From: Cellulomonas soli
Lineage (GTDB): Bacteria > Actinomycetota > Actinomycetes > Actinomycetales > Cellulomonadaceae
Assembly: GCF_013409305.1 (NCBI RefSeq)
Contig: NZ_JACBZJ010000001.1
Coordinates: forward strand, 3,596,001-3,660,000
Length of the DNA: 64,000 nucleotides
Direction of reading: 5' to 3'
Part shown: piece by piece, positions 32,402 to 41,339 of the stretch
Position numbering within the stretch: position 1 is the first letter of the stretch
Layout: every line of letters starts with the position of its first letter
Notes under the pieces: model-generated
The model's database searches: none
Told to the model about the DNA's origin: nothing
Seen by the model: the letters and a program-made list of their open reading frames with translations, nothing else
Program-made: the position numbers and the translations under genes

Positions 32402-32830
32402 TCAGGCGGTGAGAAGCGCGGCGATCAGCGCCGTGATCTCGCTCTCCATCCGGTCGCTCTCTGTGCCGTGGGGCACGAGCCGCTCCGTCGCGGCGAGGAA
32501 CCGAACCAGGGGCTCGGTCGGTGCGGCGAGCAGCGCGCTGCCCTCCACGCCGCTCAGCGACACGAGCGTGAACTCAGGATCCTCGTCACGCCACACCTGC
32601 ACGTCTCCCGTTCCTGCGGGGGACTCGGCGTCCGTGTGGAGCCCCTGCGCGAGCAGCTCGCGCCCGAGGAGCCAGGTGGACATCGTGTGCGGCCCCGTGA
32701 AGACCGCGCGCACCGTGTAAGGGTCGGAGGTCCGGAAGGAGAACTCGGTGGTGACCGGTACGACGCTCGCGTCGGAGCCGATCAGCTGCATGGCGACGAC
32801 CTCGACGACGTCGGCAGGCGTCTGCGTCAT
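32402..32830 (-). CDS. SsgA-family sporulation/cell-division regulator
   Basis: A 142-residue protein with AAGGAGG upstream of the ATG. The fold-specific blocks are visible: VPVTTEFSFRTSDPYTVRAVF, TWLLGRELLAQGLH, GDVQVWRDEDPEFTLVSLS, and ALLAAPTEPLVRFLAATERLVPHGTE. SsgA-like proteins occur only in actinobacteria; in Streptomyces they position division and wall synthesis (SsgB recruits FtsZ). In rod-shaped, non-sporulating relatives a single SsgB-like copy is common and its role is less clear. It is convergent with pabC and stands alone upstream of tRNA-Val. Confidence 0.85.
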   Translation of the reverse strand: MTQTPADVVEVVAMQLIGSDASVVPVTTEFSFRTSDPYTVRAVFTGPHTMSTWLLGRELLAQGLHTDAESPAGTGDVQVWRDEDPEFTLVSLSGVEGSALLAAPTEPLVRFLAATERLVPHGTESDRMESEITALIAALLTA

Positions 32831-33009
32831 CGGGTCCTCCTTGTCATGGTGGGCTGGTGTTCTCATCATGGCAGGCCAGGTGCCCGATGTGACCGGTACG
32901 TCGCCGGAGTTCACCCGGTGGGCCCTGTGGTGAATATCTCGATCGGGCCCCAGTGAACACCAGATGGCCACCTCGCGGGGGCCGTTTCGGAAACTGGGCC
33001 CACGTTGGG

Positions 33010-33015
33010 TAGCAT
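33010..33015 (+). promoter_or_regulatory. -10 element of tRNA-Val(CAC)
   Basis: TAGCAT lies 31 bp before the tRNA, with TTCGGA about 18 bp upstream as a weak -35. Confidence 0.4.
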
Positions 33016-33046
33016 CCTCGTACGACGTCACCCACGGGTGGCGATC

Positions 33047-33118
33047 GGGCGATTGGCTCAGTGGTAGAGCGCCTCGTTCACACCGAGGAGGTCACTGGTT
33101 CGAACCCAGTATCGCCCA
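33047..33118 (+). tRNA. tRNA-Val (CAC)
   Basis: A 72-nt cloverleaf: acceptor GGGCGAT/ATCGCCC, anticodon arm CCTCG-TTCACAC-CGAGG giving CAC, T-arm GGTTCGAACC, discriminator A, CCA not encoded. Its acceptor and T-arm are nearly identical to those of tRNA-Val(GAC) at 29832. Confidence 0.95.
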
Positions 33119-33123
33119 CCGAC

Positions 33124-33159
33124 ACGAAGGGTCGGCCCGAGAACGGGCCGGCCCTTCGT
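33124..33159 (+). terminator. Strong hairpin after tRNA-Val(CAC)
   Basis: A 16-bp stem with one G-U pair (acgaagggtcggcccg / cgggccggcccttcgt) and a 4-nt loop lies 5 bp after the tRNA, ending in CGTCGT. Confidence 0.85.
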
Positions 33160-33262
33160 CGTGTCCGGTGCGGTCGCGGGAATGCCTCGGCCCGCTTCGT
33201 GCTTGACCGGAGCGGTCTCGGGCGTCCGAGCGGGGAGCCACCGCCGCAGGGGTGCGCCCCGG

Positions 33263-33268
33263 TAGCAT
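33263..33268 (+). promoter_or_regulatory. -10 element of thrS
   Basis: TAGCAT lies 46 bp before the thrS start, predicting a short untranslated leader of about 40 nt. No T-box or other leader structure is evident. Confidence 0.4.
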
Positions 33269-33314
33269 CGAGACGCCCGCCGACCGGCGGTTTCCCATGA
33301 AGGAGGCAGTTCCT

Positions 33315-35327
33315 GTGCCCGAGCTCATCACCCTCACCGTCGACGGCGTCGCGACCACGGTGGAGCCGGGGACGACGGGCACCGACCTGTACTCCTCGCG
33401 CAAGGACGTCGTGGTCGTCCGCGTCGACGGCGAGCTGCGCGACCTGCACCTGCCGCTGGCGGACGGTGCCGTGGTCGAGGCCGTGACCGTCGACTCCCCG
33501 GACGGCCTGGCGGTGCTGCGCCACTCGACCGCGCACGTGCTCGCGCAGGCCGTGCAGGAGGTCAACCCGAAGGCGCGTCTGGGCATCGGCCCGCCGATCA
33601 CCGACGGCTTCTACTACGACTTCGACGTCGAGACCCCGTTCACCCCCGAGGACCTCAAGGCCGTCGAGAAGGTCATGGGGCGCATCGTCAAGGAGGGGCA
33701 GACCTTCCGACGCTGGGACGTCACCGAGGCCGAGGCACGTGACGTGCTGGCGGCCGAGCCGTACAAGCTCGAGCTCATCGGGCTCAAGGGCGACGCCGGG
33801 TCCGAGGACGGCGCATCCGTCGAGGTCGGTCTGGGCGGGCTGTCGATCTACCAGAACGTGCGCGGCGCGGGCCGGGAGAGCGAGCAGGTCGTCTGGCAGG
33901 ACCTGTGCCGCGGCCCGCACCTGCCCTCGACGCGGCTCATCGGCAACGGCTTCCAGCTGACCCGTTCGGCCGCCGCCTACTGGCGGGGGAGCGAGAAGAA
34001 CCCGCAGCTGCAGCGCGTGTACGGGACGGCGTGGCCGAGCAAGGACGAGCTCAAGGCGTACCTGGACCGGATCGCCGAGGCCGAGCGCCGCGACCACCGA
34101 CGGCTGGGCAACGAGCTCGACCTGTTCTCCTTCCCGGAGGAGATCGGCTCGGGGCTGGCGGTGTTCCACCCCAAGGGCGGCATCATCCGCATGGAGATGG
34201 AGCAGTACTCGCGTCAGCGGCACCTGGAGTCCGGGTACTCGTTCGTCAACACCCCGCACATCACCAAGGAGCAGCTGTTCCAGATCTCGGGGCACCTCGA
34301 CTGGTACGCGGAGGGCATGTACCCCCCGATGCAGCTGGACGAGGAGCGCGACGCCGACGGGCACGTGCGTCGGGTCGGGCAGAACTACTACCTCAAGCCC
34401 ATGAACTGCCCGATGCACAACCTGATCTTCGCCTCGCGCGGTCGTTCGTACCGCGAGCTGCCGTTGCGGCTGTTCGAGTTCGGGACGGTCTACCGCTACG
34501 AGAAGTCGGGTGTGGTGCACGGCATGACCCGTGCGCGCGGGTTCACCCAGGACGACGCGCACATCTACTGCACGCGTGAGCAGATGAAGGACGAGCTGAC
34601 CGGCCTGCTCACCTTCGTGCTCGACCTGCTCAAGGACTACGGGCTCGACGACTTCTACCTGGAGCTGTCGACCAAGAACCCCGAGAAGTCGGTCGGCTCG
34701 GACGAGGTGTGGGAGGAGGCCACCGAGACGCTGCGTCAGGTCGCCGAGGCCTCCGGCTTGGACCTCGTGCCGGACCCGGGCGGCGCCGCGTTCTACGGCC
34801 CCAAGATCTCGGTGCAGGCCAAGGACGCGATCGGGCGCACCTGGCAGATGTCGACCATCCAGCTCGACTTCAACCTGCCCGAGCGGTTCGAGCTCGAGTA
34901 CACCGCGCCCGACGGCAGCCGTCAGCGCCCGGTGATGATCCACCGTGCACTGTTCGGCTCGATCGAGCGGTTCTTCGCGGTGCTCACCGAGCACTACGCC
35001 GGTGCGTTCCCCGCGTGGCTCGCGCCCGTGCAGGTGCTGGCCGTGCCCGTCGCCGAGCCGTTCGAGCCGTACCTGCAGGAGGTCGTGGACCGGCTCCGGT
35101 CGCAGGGCATCCGCGCCGAGGTCGACCGCTCCGACGACAGGTTCGGCAAGAAGATCCGCAACGCCAGCACGCAGAAGATCCCGTTCGTGCTCATCGCCGG
35201 CGGCGAGGACGCCGACGCCGGGGCCGTCTCGTTCCGGTACCGCGACGGTCGCCAGGACAACGGCGTGCCGGTGGACGAGGCCGTCGAGCGCATCGTGACC
35301 GCGGTGCGCGCGCGCGCCCAGGTCTGA
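33315..35327 (+). CDS. thrS: Threonyl-tRNA synthetase
   Basis: A 670-residue class II synthetase. AAGGAGG lies about 10 nt before the GTG at 33315; an ATG at 33297 overlaps that site and is less likely. Domains in order: TGS (1-65), editing domain with HSTAH (His70, His74), class II core with [17 protein letters not shown] (zinc cysteine) and [17 protein letters not shown] (motif 2), and the anticodon-binding domain near 560-660 ([14 protein letters not shown]). The length is normal. It opens the conserved thrS-HIT-pgsA-patA-pimA cluster. Confidence 0.97.
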   Translation: MPELITLTVDGVATTVEPGTTGTDLYSSRKDVVVVRVDGELRDLHLPLADGAVVEAVTVDSPDGLAVLRHSTAHVLAQAVQEVNPKARLGIGPPITDGFYYDFDVETPFTPEDLKAVEKVMGRIVKEGQTFRRWDVTEAEARDVLAAEPYKLELIGLKGDAGSEDGASVEVGLGGLSIYQNVRGAGRESEQVVWQDLCRGPHLPSTRLIGNGFQLTRSAAAYWRGSEKNPQLQRVYGTAWPSKDELKAYLDRIAEAERRDHRRLGNELDLFSFPEEIGSGLAVFHPKGGIIRMEMEQYSRQRHLESGYSFVNTPHITKEQLFQISGHLDWYAEGMYPPMQLDEERDADGHVRRVGQNYYLKPMNCPMHNLIFASRGRSYRELPLRLFEFGTVYRYEKSGVVHGMTRARGFTQDDAHIYCTREQMKDELTGLLTFVLDLLKDYGLDDFYLELSTKNPEKSVGSDEVWEEATETLRQVAEASGLDLVPDPGGAAFYGPKISVQAKDAIGRTWQMSTIQLDFNLPERFELEYTAPDGSRQRPVMIHRALFGSIERFFAVLTEHYAGAFPAWLAPVQVLAVPVAEPFEPYLQEVVDRLRSQGIRAEVDRSDDRFGKKIRNASTQKIPFVLIAGGEDADAGAVSFRYRDGRQDNGVPVDEAVERIVTAVRARAQV

Positions 35328-35329
35328 GC

Positions 35330-35947
35330 GTGAACGGCGTCGAGCCGGCCGGCTTCGAGTCAGACGACGTCGAGCCGGCCGGCACGTTCCCCGGCGAGCC
35401 CGACGGGTTCGAGCGGCTGTGGACCCCCCACCGCATGGCATACATCGGCGGGGAGAACAAGCCGACCGACGCCTCGGCCGGTCCCGGCTGCCCGTTCTGC
35501 CGGGTGGTGACGCTCTCCGACGAGGACGGCCTGGTCGTCGCGCGCGGGACGAGCGCGTTCGTGCTGCTCAACCTGTACCCGTACAACTCCGGCCACCTCA
35601 TGGTGTGCCCCTACCGGCACGTCGCCGACTACACCGAGCTGACCGCGCAGGAGACCGTCGAGGTCGCCGACCTCACCCGGACCGCGATGCGCGTGCTGCG
35701 CGCCACCCACGGACCGCAAGGCTTCAACCTGGGCATGAACCAGGGGCAGGTGGCCGGGGCGGGCATCGCCGCGCACCTGCACCAGCACGTCGTGCCGCGC
35801 TGGGGCGGCGACTCCAACTTCCTGCCGATCGTGGCGCGCACCCGCGCGCTGCCCGAGCTGCTCGCCGACACCCGGGCGCGGCTCGCCGCAGCCTGGCCGG
35901 CGCCCGCGTCGAGCCCCGTCACCGAAGGGACCTCCGAGCAGTGCTGA
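35330..35947 (+). CDS. HIT-family Ap4A phosphorylase-like hydrolase
   Basis: A 205-residue HIT protein. The GTG start lies 2 nt after thrS. The N-terminal block FERLWTPHRMAYI, the CPFC zinc-like pair (54-57), NLYPYNSGHLMVCPYRH and the histidine triad HLHQHVVPRWGGD (His149, 151, 153) closely follow mycobacterial Rv2613c, a diadenosine tetraphosphate phosphorylase. It likely controls dinucleoside polyphosphates made as by-products by aminoacyl-tRNA synthetases, which suits its place after thrS. Its end overlaps the next gene by 7 nt. Confidence 0.9.
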   Translation: MNGVEPAGFESDDVEPAGTFPGEPDGFERLWTPHRMAYIGGENKPTDASAGPGCPFCRVVTLSDEDGLVVARGTSAFVLLNLYPYNSGHLMVCPYRHVADYTELTAQETVEVADLTRTAMRVLRATHGPQGFNLGMNQGQVAGAGIAAHLHQHVVPRWGGDSNFLPIVARTRALPELLADTRARLAAAWPAPASSPVTEGTSEQC

Positions 35948-36552
35948 ACCGTCTGCGCGGGTTCATGACCCGTGTGTTCACGCCCGTCGCCGATGCGCTG
36001 CTCAAGGCGGGGGTCTCGCCCGACGCGGTGACCATCACCGGCACGCTCGTCGTCGTCGTCACCGCGCTGTGGGCGTTCCCGACCGGGCACCTGCTCGTGG
36101 GGACGCTCGTCATCGCGTTCTTCGCGCTCACCGACTCTCTCGACGGCGTGATGGCCCGCCGTGCGGGACGCTCCGGGCCGTGGGGTGCCTACCTCGACTC
36201 GACGCTCGACCGGTTCGGTGACGCGGCGATCTTCTCCGGGCTGGTCCTGTGGTTCTTCGGGCGAGGCGACGACGAGGTCGCAGCCGTCCTGGCTCTGGCC
36301 TGCCTCGTGCTCGGATCCGTCGTGCCCTACGCCCGTGCACGGGCCGAAGGCCTCGGGATGACCGCGTCCGGCGGGATCGCCGAGCGGGCCGACCGTCTCT
36401 TCGCGGTCCTGACCGCGACCGCGATCGTGGGCGTCGGCGCCCCGGCGATCGTGCTCACCGTGGTGCTCGGACTGCTGGCGGTGGCCTCGGCCGTGACGGT
36501 CGTGCAGCGCATGGCACGGGTCCGGGCGCAGACGACGGCGGGGGACTCCTGA
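35941..36552 (+). CDS. pgsA1: Phosphatidylinositol phosphate synthase (CDP-alcohol phosphotransferase)
   Basis: A 203-residue membrane enzyme. The CDP-alcohol phosphotransferase motif DxxDGxxAR(8)GxxxDxxxD is complete (Asp65, Asp68, Gly69, Arg73, Gly82, Asp86, Asp90). About six hydrophobic segments surround it. In actinobacteria the gene at this position joins CDP-diacylglycerol to inositol 3-phosphate, the first step toward phosphatidylinositol and its mannosides. The GTG start overlaps the HIT gene, and GAAGGGA lies upstream. The following patA and pimA support the role. Confidence 0.92.
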   Translation: MLNRLRGFMTRVFTPVADALLKAGVSPDAVTITGTLVVVVTALWAFPTGHLLVGTLVIAFFALTDSLDGVMARRAGRSGPWGAYLDSTLDRFGDAAIFSGLVLWFFGRGDDEVAAVLALACLVLGSVVPYARARAEGLGMTASGGIAERADRLFAVLTATAIVGVGAPAIVLTVVLGLLAVASAVTVVQRMARVRAQTTAGDS

Positions 36553-37562
36553 TGGACGTCGCCCGCGCGTACGCGATCGCCTGGAAGGTTGCCGGTCGTG
36601 TGCCCGGCCCGGTGCTGCGCGGCGTGACGAACCTCGCCGCGGACGTCACCTGGGCGCGGCGCACCTCCGGCGTGCGTCGGCTCGAGGCCAACATCGCCCG
36701 TGTCCGCCCCGACCTGACCGGTCGAGCTCTGCGCCGGACCACCAGGGCCGGCATGCGCTCGTACATGCGCTACTTCGGCGAGACCTTCGCGCTGTCCTCC
36801 TGGAGCCCGGAGCAGATCGCCGCCCGTGTGCGGGCGACCGGCGTGGAGAACCTTCAGCCCGAGCTCGACGCGGGCCGGACCGTCCTGCTCGCCCTGGGGC
36901 ACACCGGCAACTGGGACCTCGCAGGCGCCTGGGCCACCGTGCACCTCGCCCCGGTCACCACCGTCGCCGAACGCCTCGAGCCCGAGGAGCTCTTCCAGGA
37001 GTTCCTCGCCTTCCGTGAGGGCTTCGGCGTGCGGATCCTGCCGCTCACCGGCGGCGGCGACGTCTTCCGGGAGCTGGTGCGCACCGCACGCGGTGGTCCC
37101 GGGCTGCTGCCGCTGCTCGCCGACCGGGACCTGACGGCGCGAGGAGTCGAGGTCGACCTCGCTGGCCGACGTGCCCGCGTCGCGGCCGGGCCGGCCTCCC
37201 TCGCCGTGACCACGGGTGCACGCCTGGTCACCACCCTCGTCCGCTACGAGCGGCTGCACGGCGCACGGCGGCGGGCGGCGCGCAGCCCGTGGGGCGTGGT
37301 GCTCGAGTTCGGCGAGCCGATCCCCGTGCCCACCGACCTGCCGCGGGCCGAGCAGGTCCGCGTCGTCACGCAGAGCTGGGTCGACCACTTCGTGGAGGGC
37401 GTGCGCCGCTACCCGCAGGACTGGCACATGCTGCAGCGCGTGTTCGTCGAGGACCTCGACACCGAGCGGTACGCGGCCACGCTCGCCGCGCAGGCGCCCA
37501 CCGGCCGGCGCGCCCTTGAGGCCACGAGCGACCAGGTGCACGCCGAGGAGGGCACCGGATGA
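36552..37562 (+). CDS. patA: Phosphatidylinositol mannoside acyltransferase
   Basis: A 336-residue LpxL-like acyltransferase. The start overlaps the pgsA1 stop by one base. The catalytic HTGNWD motif (117-122) and the LLPLLADRDLTARGVEVDL segment are typical; the mycobacterial PatA uses the same histidine to attach palmitate to the mannose of PIM. The protein is membrane-associated, without obvious transmembrane helices. Its place between pgsA1 and pimA matches the conserved cluster, so the PIM role is more likely than lipid A-type chemistry, which does not occur in these bacteria. Confidence 0.92.
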   Translation: MDVARAYAIAWKVAGRVPGPVLRGVTNLAADVTWARRTSGVRRLEANIARVRPDLTGRALRRTTRAGMRSYMRYFGETFALSSWSPEQIAARVRATGVENLQPELDAGRTVLLALGHTGNWDLAGAWATVHLAPVTTVAERLEPEELFQEFLAFREGFGVRILPLTGGGDVFRELVRTARGGPGLLPLLADRDLTARGVEVDLAGRRARVAAGPASLAVTTGARLVTTLVRYERLHGARRRAARSPWGVVLEFGEPIPVPTDLPRAEQVRVVTQSWVDHFVEGVRRYPQDWHMLQRVFVEDLDTERYAATLAAQAPTGRRALEATSDQVHAEEGTG

Positions 37563-38782
37563 GCGGGCGGCCCCCGCAGCGTCCGCTGCGGATCGGCATC
37601 GTGTGCCCCTACTCCTTCGACGTGCCCGGCGGCGTGCAGTTCCACGTGCGCGACCTGGCCGAGGCGCTCATGGCACGGGGGCACACGGTCTCGGTGCTGG
37701 CCCCCGCAGACGAGGACACCCCCGTGCCGCCGTACATGACGGCCGCCGGGCGTGCGGTTCCGGTCCGCTACAACGGCTCGGTGGCACGTCTGACCTTCGG
37801 GCCGGTGACGGCTGCACGGGTGCGCAAGTGGCTGAGCGCCGGTCGGTTCGACGTGCTGCACCTGCACGAGCCGGTCACCCCGAGCCTGAGCATGCTCGCG
37901 CTGTGGATCGCCGAGGGTCCGGTCGTCGCGACGTTCCACACCTCGCAGGAACGCTCGCGGTCGCTGCAGGTCGCCTACCCGCTCGTGCGGCAGTCGTTGG
38001 AGAAGATCTCGGCGCGCATCGCCGTCTCCGAGGACGCCCGACGCACGCTCGTCGAGCACCTGGGTGGTGACGCGGTCGTGATCCCCAACGGTGTCTACGT
38101 CGACACGTTCGCCTCCGCGGTCCCCGATCCCCGGTGGACGGGCACCGCCGAGGCGCCGACGGTCGCGTTCCTGGGGCGCATCGACGAGGCGCGCAAGGGT
38201 CTTCCCGTGCTGCTCGGTGCCGTGCGGGAGGTGCTCGCCACCCACCCCGGCACGCGTTTCCTCGTCGCCGGCCGCGGTGAGACGGGGCCCGAGGAGGCCC
38301 GCGAGCTGCTCGGCGACGCCGCCGACGCCGTCGAGTTCCTCGGAGGTGTCTCCGACGAGGACAAGGCCCGCCTGCTCGCGTCCGTCGACGTGTACGTCGC
38401 ACCGCAGACCGGCGGCGAGAGCTTCGGCATCGTGCTCGTCGAGGCCATGAGCGCCGGCGCGGCAGTCGTCGCGAGCGACCTCGGTGCGTTCTCCCGGGTG
38501 CTCGACGACGGCACGGCCGGCGTCCTGTTCCGCACGGGCGACAGCGCCGCCCTGGCCGACACGCTCGTGCGCGTGCTGGACGATCCCGAGCTGCGCCGGA
38601 CGGTCGTGGCCCGGGCGCGCGAGGTCGTGCGTCGCTACGACTGGTCGACCGTCACCGACCAGGTGCTCACCGTCTACGAGATGGCCGTGGCAGGCAGGGA
38701 CGCGCCCGTCGGCGAGGACCCGTCCTCGTTGCGGGGCGCCCGGCTGCTCGACCTGCGCCGCGGACGAGGTGAGGACCGATGA
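37559..38782 (+). CDS. pimA: Phosphatidylinositol alpha-mannosyltransferase
   Basis: A 407-residue GT4 glycosyltransferase; the ATG overlaps the patA stop. The N-terminal GIVCPYSFDVPGGVQFHVRDLA contains the Gly-rich loop of PimA, and DVLHLHEPVTPSLSMLALW carries the catalytic-site histidine region. The C-terminal donor site shows PQTGGESFGIVLVEAMSAG with the two glutamates (EX7E). It adds the first mannose from GDP-mannose to phosphatidylinositol at the inner membrane face. Length and context agree with mycobacterial PimA. Confidence 0.95.
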   Translation: MSGRPPQRPLRIGIVCPYSFDVPGGVQFHVRDLAEALMARGHTVSVLAPADEDTPVPPYMTAAGRAVPVRYNGSVARLTFGPVTAARVRKWLSAGRFDVLHLHEPVTPSLSMLALWIAEGPVVATFHTSQERSRSLQVAYPLVRQSLEKISARIAVSEDARRTLVEHLGGDAVVIPNGVYVDTFASAVPDPRWTGTAEAPTVAFLGRIDEARKGLPVLLGAVREVLATHPGTRFLVAGRGETGPEEARELLGDAADAVEFLGGVSDEDKARLLASVDVYVAPQTGGESFGIVLVEAMSAGAAVVASDLGAFSRVLDDGTAGVLFRTGDSAALADTLVRVLDDPELRRTVVARAREVVRRYDWSTVTDQVLTVYEMAVAGRDAPVGEDPSSLRGARLLDLRRGRGEDR

Positions 38783-39504
38783 GCTGGGAGGAGACCTCCG
38801 TGCTGGCCGCAGCGGCCGTCACTCTCGTGCTCTGGTCGGTGTGGGTCGCCGCATCACGGCTCGACCGGTTGCACCGCAAGGTCGGTGCCTCGCGCGCCGT
38901 CATCGACGCCCAGCTGCTGCGCCGGGCCACGGTGTCCGCCGAGCTCGCGTCCTCGGGCCTGCTCGACCCGCCGAGCGCCGTGATCGTCGGGGAGGCGGCC
39001 CGCGCCGCGTTGCAGGCCGGGGGCTCGGCTGCCGCCGAGGGGCCGACCGTGCCGCAGGAGCTCGGGGCGTTGCTCGCCGCCGGTCCCGGTGCGGTCGTGG
39101 GTACCCAGTCGCCGACCGAGGCGCGTGGGGCGGAGCACTCGGAGGGGGCCAGGCCCGTTCCGTGGACCAGCGCGGGCCGGCGGGCTCAGGCAGGTGAGCG
39201 TGGCCGGGTGGAGAGCGAGCTGACCGACGCCCTGCGTGCGGTGCTCGACTGCGAGGACGAGATCGTCGACCTGCGGGCCGACCCGAGCGGTGCCGAGCTG
39301 CTCGACGAGCTGAGCGCCGCCTGGTACCGGGTGCAGCTGTCGCGACGGTTCCACAACGAGGCCGTCGCCCAGACGCAGCGGGTCCGGCGGGGTCGGCTCG
39401 TCCGTCTGCTGCGCCTGGCGGGGCACGCGCCGGAGCCCGCCACGCTCGAGCTGGACGACGAGTGGCCCGCGGCCCTGGGGCGCCCGGGTGGCGGTCTACG
39501 ATGA
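38779..39504 (+). CDS. LemA-like membrane-anchored protein
   Basis: A 241-residue protein overlapping pimA (ATGA). One N-terminal hydrophobic helix (about 8-26) is followed by RLDRLHRKVGASRAVIDAQLLRRATVSAEL, which resembles the start of the LemA helical domain. A variable low-complexity middle (about 80-135) and a C-terminal helix pair with SAAWYRVQLSRRFHNEAVAQTQ, comparable to the end of LemA proteins, complete it. Function is unknown. Its coupling to the PIM genes suggests an envelope role. Confidence 0.7.
   Translation: MSWEETSVLAAAAVTLVLWSVWVAASRLDRLHRKVGASRAVIDAQLLRRATVSAELASSGLLDPPSAVIVGEAARAALQAGGSAAAEGPTVPQELGALLAAGPGAVVGTQSPTEARGAEHSEGARPVPWTSAGRRAQAGERGRVESELTDALRAVLDCEDEIVDLRADPSGAELLDELSAAWYRVQLSRRFHNEAVAQTQRVRRGRLVRLLRLAGHAPEPATLELDDEWPAALGRPGGGLR
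39497..39502 (+). promoter_or_regulatory. -10-like element ahead of pdxS
   Basis: TACGAT lies at the very end of the LemA-like gene, 118 bp before pdxS, and would give a leader of about 110 nt. Confidence 0.3.
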
Positions 39505-39619
39505 GCCGGTCGACGGCGCCGTGTGCCGTCAGGAGTTCGTGCCGGTCGTGGCGCCGCCGTCGTCCCGGAGAGCTTGTCCCTGACCCTGACCGAACCATCG
39601 CGATCTGTGAGGCATCGAC

Positions 39620-40546
39620 GTGACCAGCGAGAACAGCCAGCCCACCACCGACACGCAGCAGGGCGGTGCGGTCGGCACGGCCCGCGTCAAGCGCGGCATG
39701 GCGGAGATGCTGAAGGGCGGCGTCATCATGGACGTCGTCACGGCCGAGCAGGCGAAGATCGCCGAGGACGCCGGAGCGGTCGCCGTCATGGCGCTCGAGC
39801 GCGTTCCGGCGGACATCCGCGCGCAGGGTGGCGTGGCACGCATGAGTGACCCGGACCTGATCGACGGCATCATCGAGGCCGTCTCGATCCCGGTGATGGC
39901 CAAGGCGCGCATCGGCCACTTCGTCGAGGCCCAGGTGCTGCAGAGCCTCGGTGTCGACTACATCGACGAGTCCGAGGTGCTCACACCGGCGGACTACGCG
40001 CACCACATCGACAAGTGGGCGTTCACCGTGCCCTTCGTCTGCGGTGCGACGAACCTGGGCGAGGCGCTGCGCCGCATCACCGAGGGCGCGGCGATGATCC
40101 GCTCCAAGGGCGAGGCCGGTACGGGTGACGTGTCGAACGCGACCACGCACATGCGCACGCTGCGCGACGAGATCCGTCGTCTGACGTCCCTGCCCGAGGA
40201 CGAGCTGTTCCTCGCGGCCAAGGAGCTGCAGGCGCCGTACGAGCTCGTCAAGGAGGTCGCGACCGCCGGCAAGCTGCCGGTCGTGCTCTTCACCGCCGGT
40301 GGCATCGCGACCCCGGCCGACGCGGCCATGATGATGCAGCTCGGGGCCGAGGGCGTGTTCGTCGGCTCGGGCATCTTCAAGTCGGGTAACCCGGCCGAGC
40401 GCGCCGCCGCGATCGTCAAGGCGACGACGTTCTTCGACGACGCCGACGTGATCGCGAAGGTCTCCCGCGGTCTCGGCGCGGCGATGGTCGGCATCAACGT
40501 CGACGACGTCCCCGTGCCGCACCGCCTGGCCGAGCGCGGTTGGTGA
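39620..40546 (+). CDS. pdxS: Pyridoxal 5'-phosphate synthase, PdxS subunit
   Basis: A 308-residue TIM-barrel enzyme that builds PLP from ribose 5-phosphate, glyceraldehyde 3-phosphate and ammonia. The conserved [19 protein letters not shown] (Asp38), [19 protein letters not shown], and the lysine in [10 protein letters not shown] (Lys95) are present, as is the C-terminal [10 protein letters not shown] phosphate loop. The GTG start has GAGG 8 nt upstream. Its partner pdxT lies 2 kb further on, separated by a Nudix and an aminotransferase gene. Confidence 0.97.
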   Translation: MTSENSQPTTDTQQGGAVGTARVKRGMAEMLKGGVIMDVVTAEQAKIAEDAGAVAVMALERVPADIRAQGGVARMSDPDLIDGIIEAVSIPVMAKARIGHFVEAQVLQSLGVDYIDESEVLTPADYAHHIDKWAFTVPFVCGATNLGEALRRITEGAAMIRSKGEAGTGDVSNATTHMRTLRDEIRRLTSLPEDELFLAAKELQAPYELVKEVATAGKLPVVLFTAGGIATPADAAMMMQLGAEGVFVGSGIFKSGNPAERAAAIVKATTFFDDADVIAKVSRGLGAAMVGINVDDVPVPHRLAERGW

Positions 40547-41202
40547 CACCGCACGCCGACGAGGGTGCGACGGGTCTGCCCGCCGCACCCTCGGGCGTGC
40601 CGTCCGCGCGCCGTGGCGGGCCACCGCCGGCCGCCCTGCAGGCCGATGGCGGCGGGCCGGTGCACGGGCTCTCGACCGAGTGGCGCACGGGACCCGACGG
40701 CATGCGGTTCCGTGCCGCGGCGCGGGTCATCCTGCTCGACGAGCAGGACCGGCTCCTGCTGATCCGCGGTCACGACATCGACCAGCCGAGCAGGTCGTGG
40801 TGGTTCACGGTCGGCGGAGGCATCGACGAGGGCGAGTCCTCGCGAGACGCGGCGGTGCGTGAGCTGCACGAGGAGACCGGCATCCGGTTGTCCGCCGAGG
40901 CCCTGCAGGGTCCGGTGTTCACGCGGTCGGCGATCTTCGACTTCTGGGCGCAGGAGTGCCGCCAGGACGAGGAGATGTACCTGGGGCGCGTGCACTCGGC
41001 GGACGTGGGGGAGTTCAGCCGCGAGGGCTGGACGCAGATCGAGCACGACCTGCTGGACGAGCTCGGCTGGTGGACCCTCGACGATCTCGAGCGGCTCGAG
41101 CAGCAGACCGAGGTGTTCCCGGCCGGGCTGGCGGGTCTGGTTCGCGGGCTGCTCCCGGTCTGGGACGGCACGACGCGACACCTGGGCCTGGGCCGGGACT
41201 GA
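40543..41202 (+). CDS. Nudix hydrolase
   Basis: A 219-residue protein; the GTG overlaps the pdxS stop (GTGA). The Nudix box [23 protein letters not shown] is complete (residues 91-113). The first 45 residues are low-complexity Pro/Gly/Ala. The substrate is unknown; the position between pdxS and pdxT might point to a damaged cofactor or nucleotide, but Nudix genes are frequent neighbours in this conserved region. Confidence 0.9.
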   Translation: MTPHADEGATGLPAAPSGVPSARRGGPPPAALQADGGGPVHGLSTEWRTGPDGMRFRAAARVILLDEQDRLLLIRGHDIDQPSRSWWFTVGGGIDEGESSRDAAVRELHEETGIRLSAEALQGPVFTRSAIFDFWAQECRQDEEMYLGRVHSADVGEFSREGWTQIEHDLLDELGWWTLDDLERLEQQTEVFPAGLAGLVRGLLPVWDGTTRHLGLGRD

Positions 41203-41327
41203 GAGCGTCGGGACTGAGGACCCTGTCAGGGGTGCACGACCGGGTGATCCTGGTCGCGCCTGGGCCGGGTGCCGTGCTCGCGCGGACAGTCGTTACTTGT
41301 CGGTAACACAGGCGTCATCGGCGTCGG

Positions 41328-41333
41328 TAGCGT
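41328..41333 (+). promoter_or_regulatory. -10 element of the aminotransferase gene
   Basis: TAGCGT ends 6 nt before the ATG, which lacks a Shine-Dalgarno site. A small inverted repeat GTTAC/GTAAC sits about 30 bp upstream. Confidence 0.45.
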
Positions 41334-41339
41334 CGAGCC

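Noticed and set aside
33119..33314. T-box leader upstream of thrS
   Set aside because: The leader from the predicted promoter is only about 40 nt and no T-box consensus is visible; the large hairpin belongs to the tRNA terminator.
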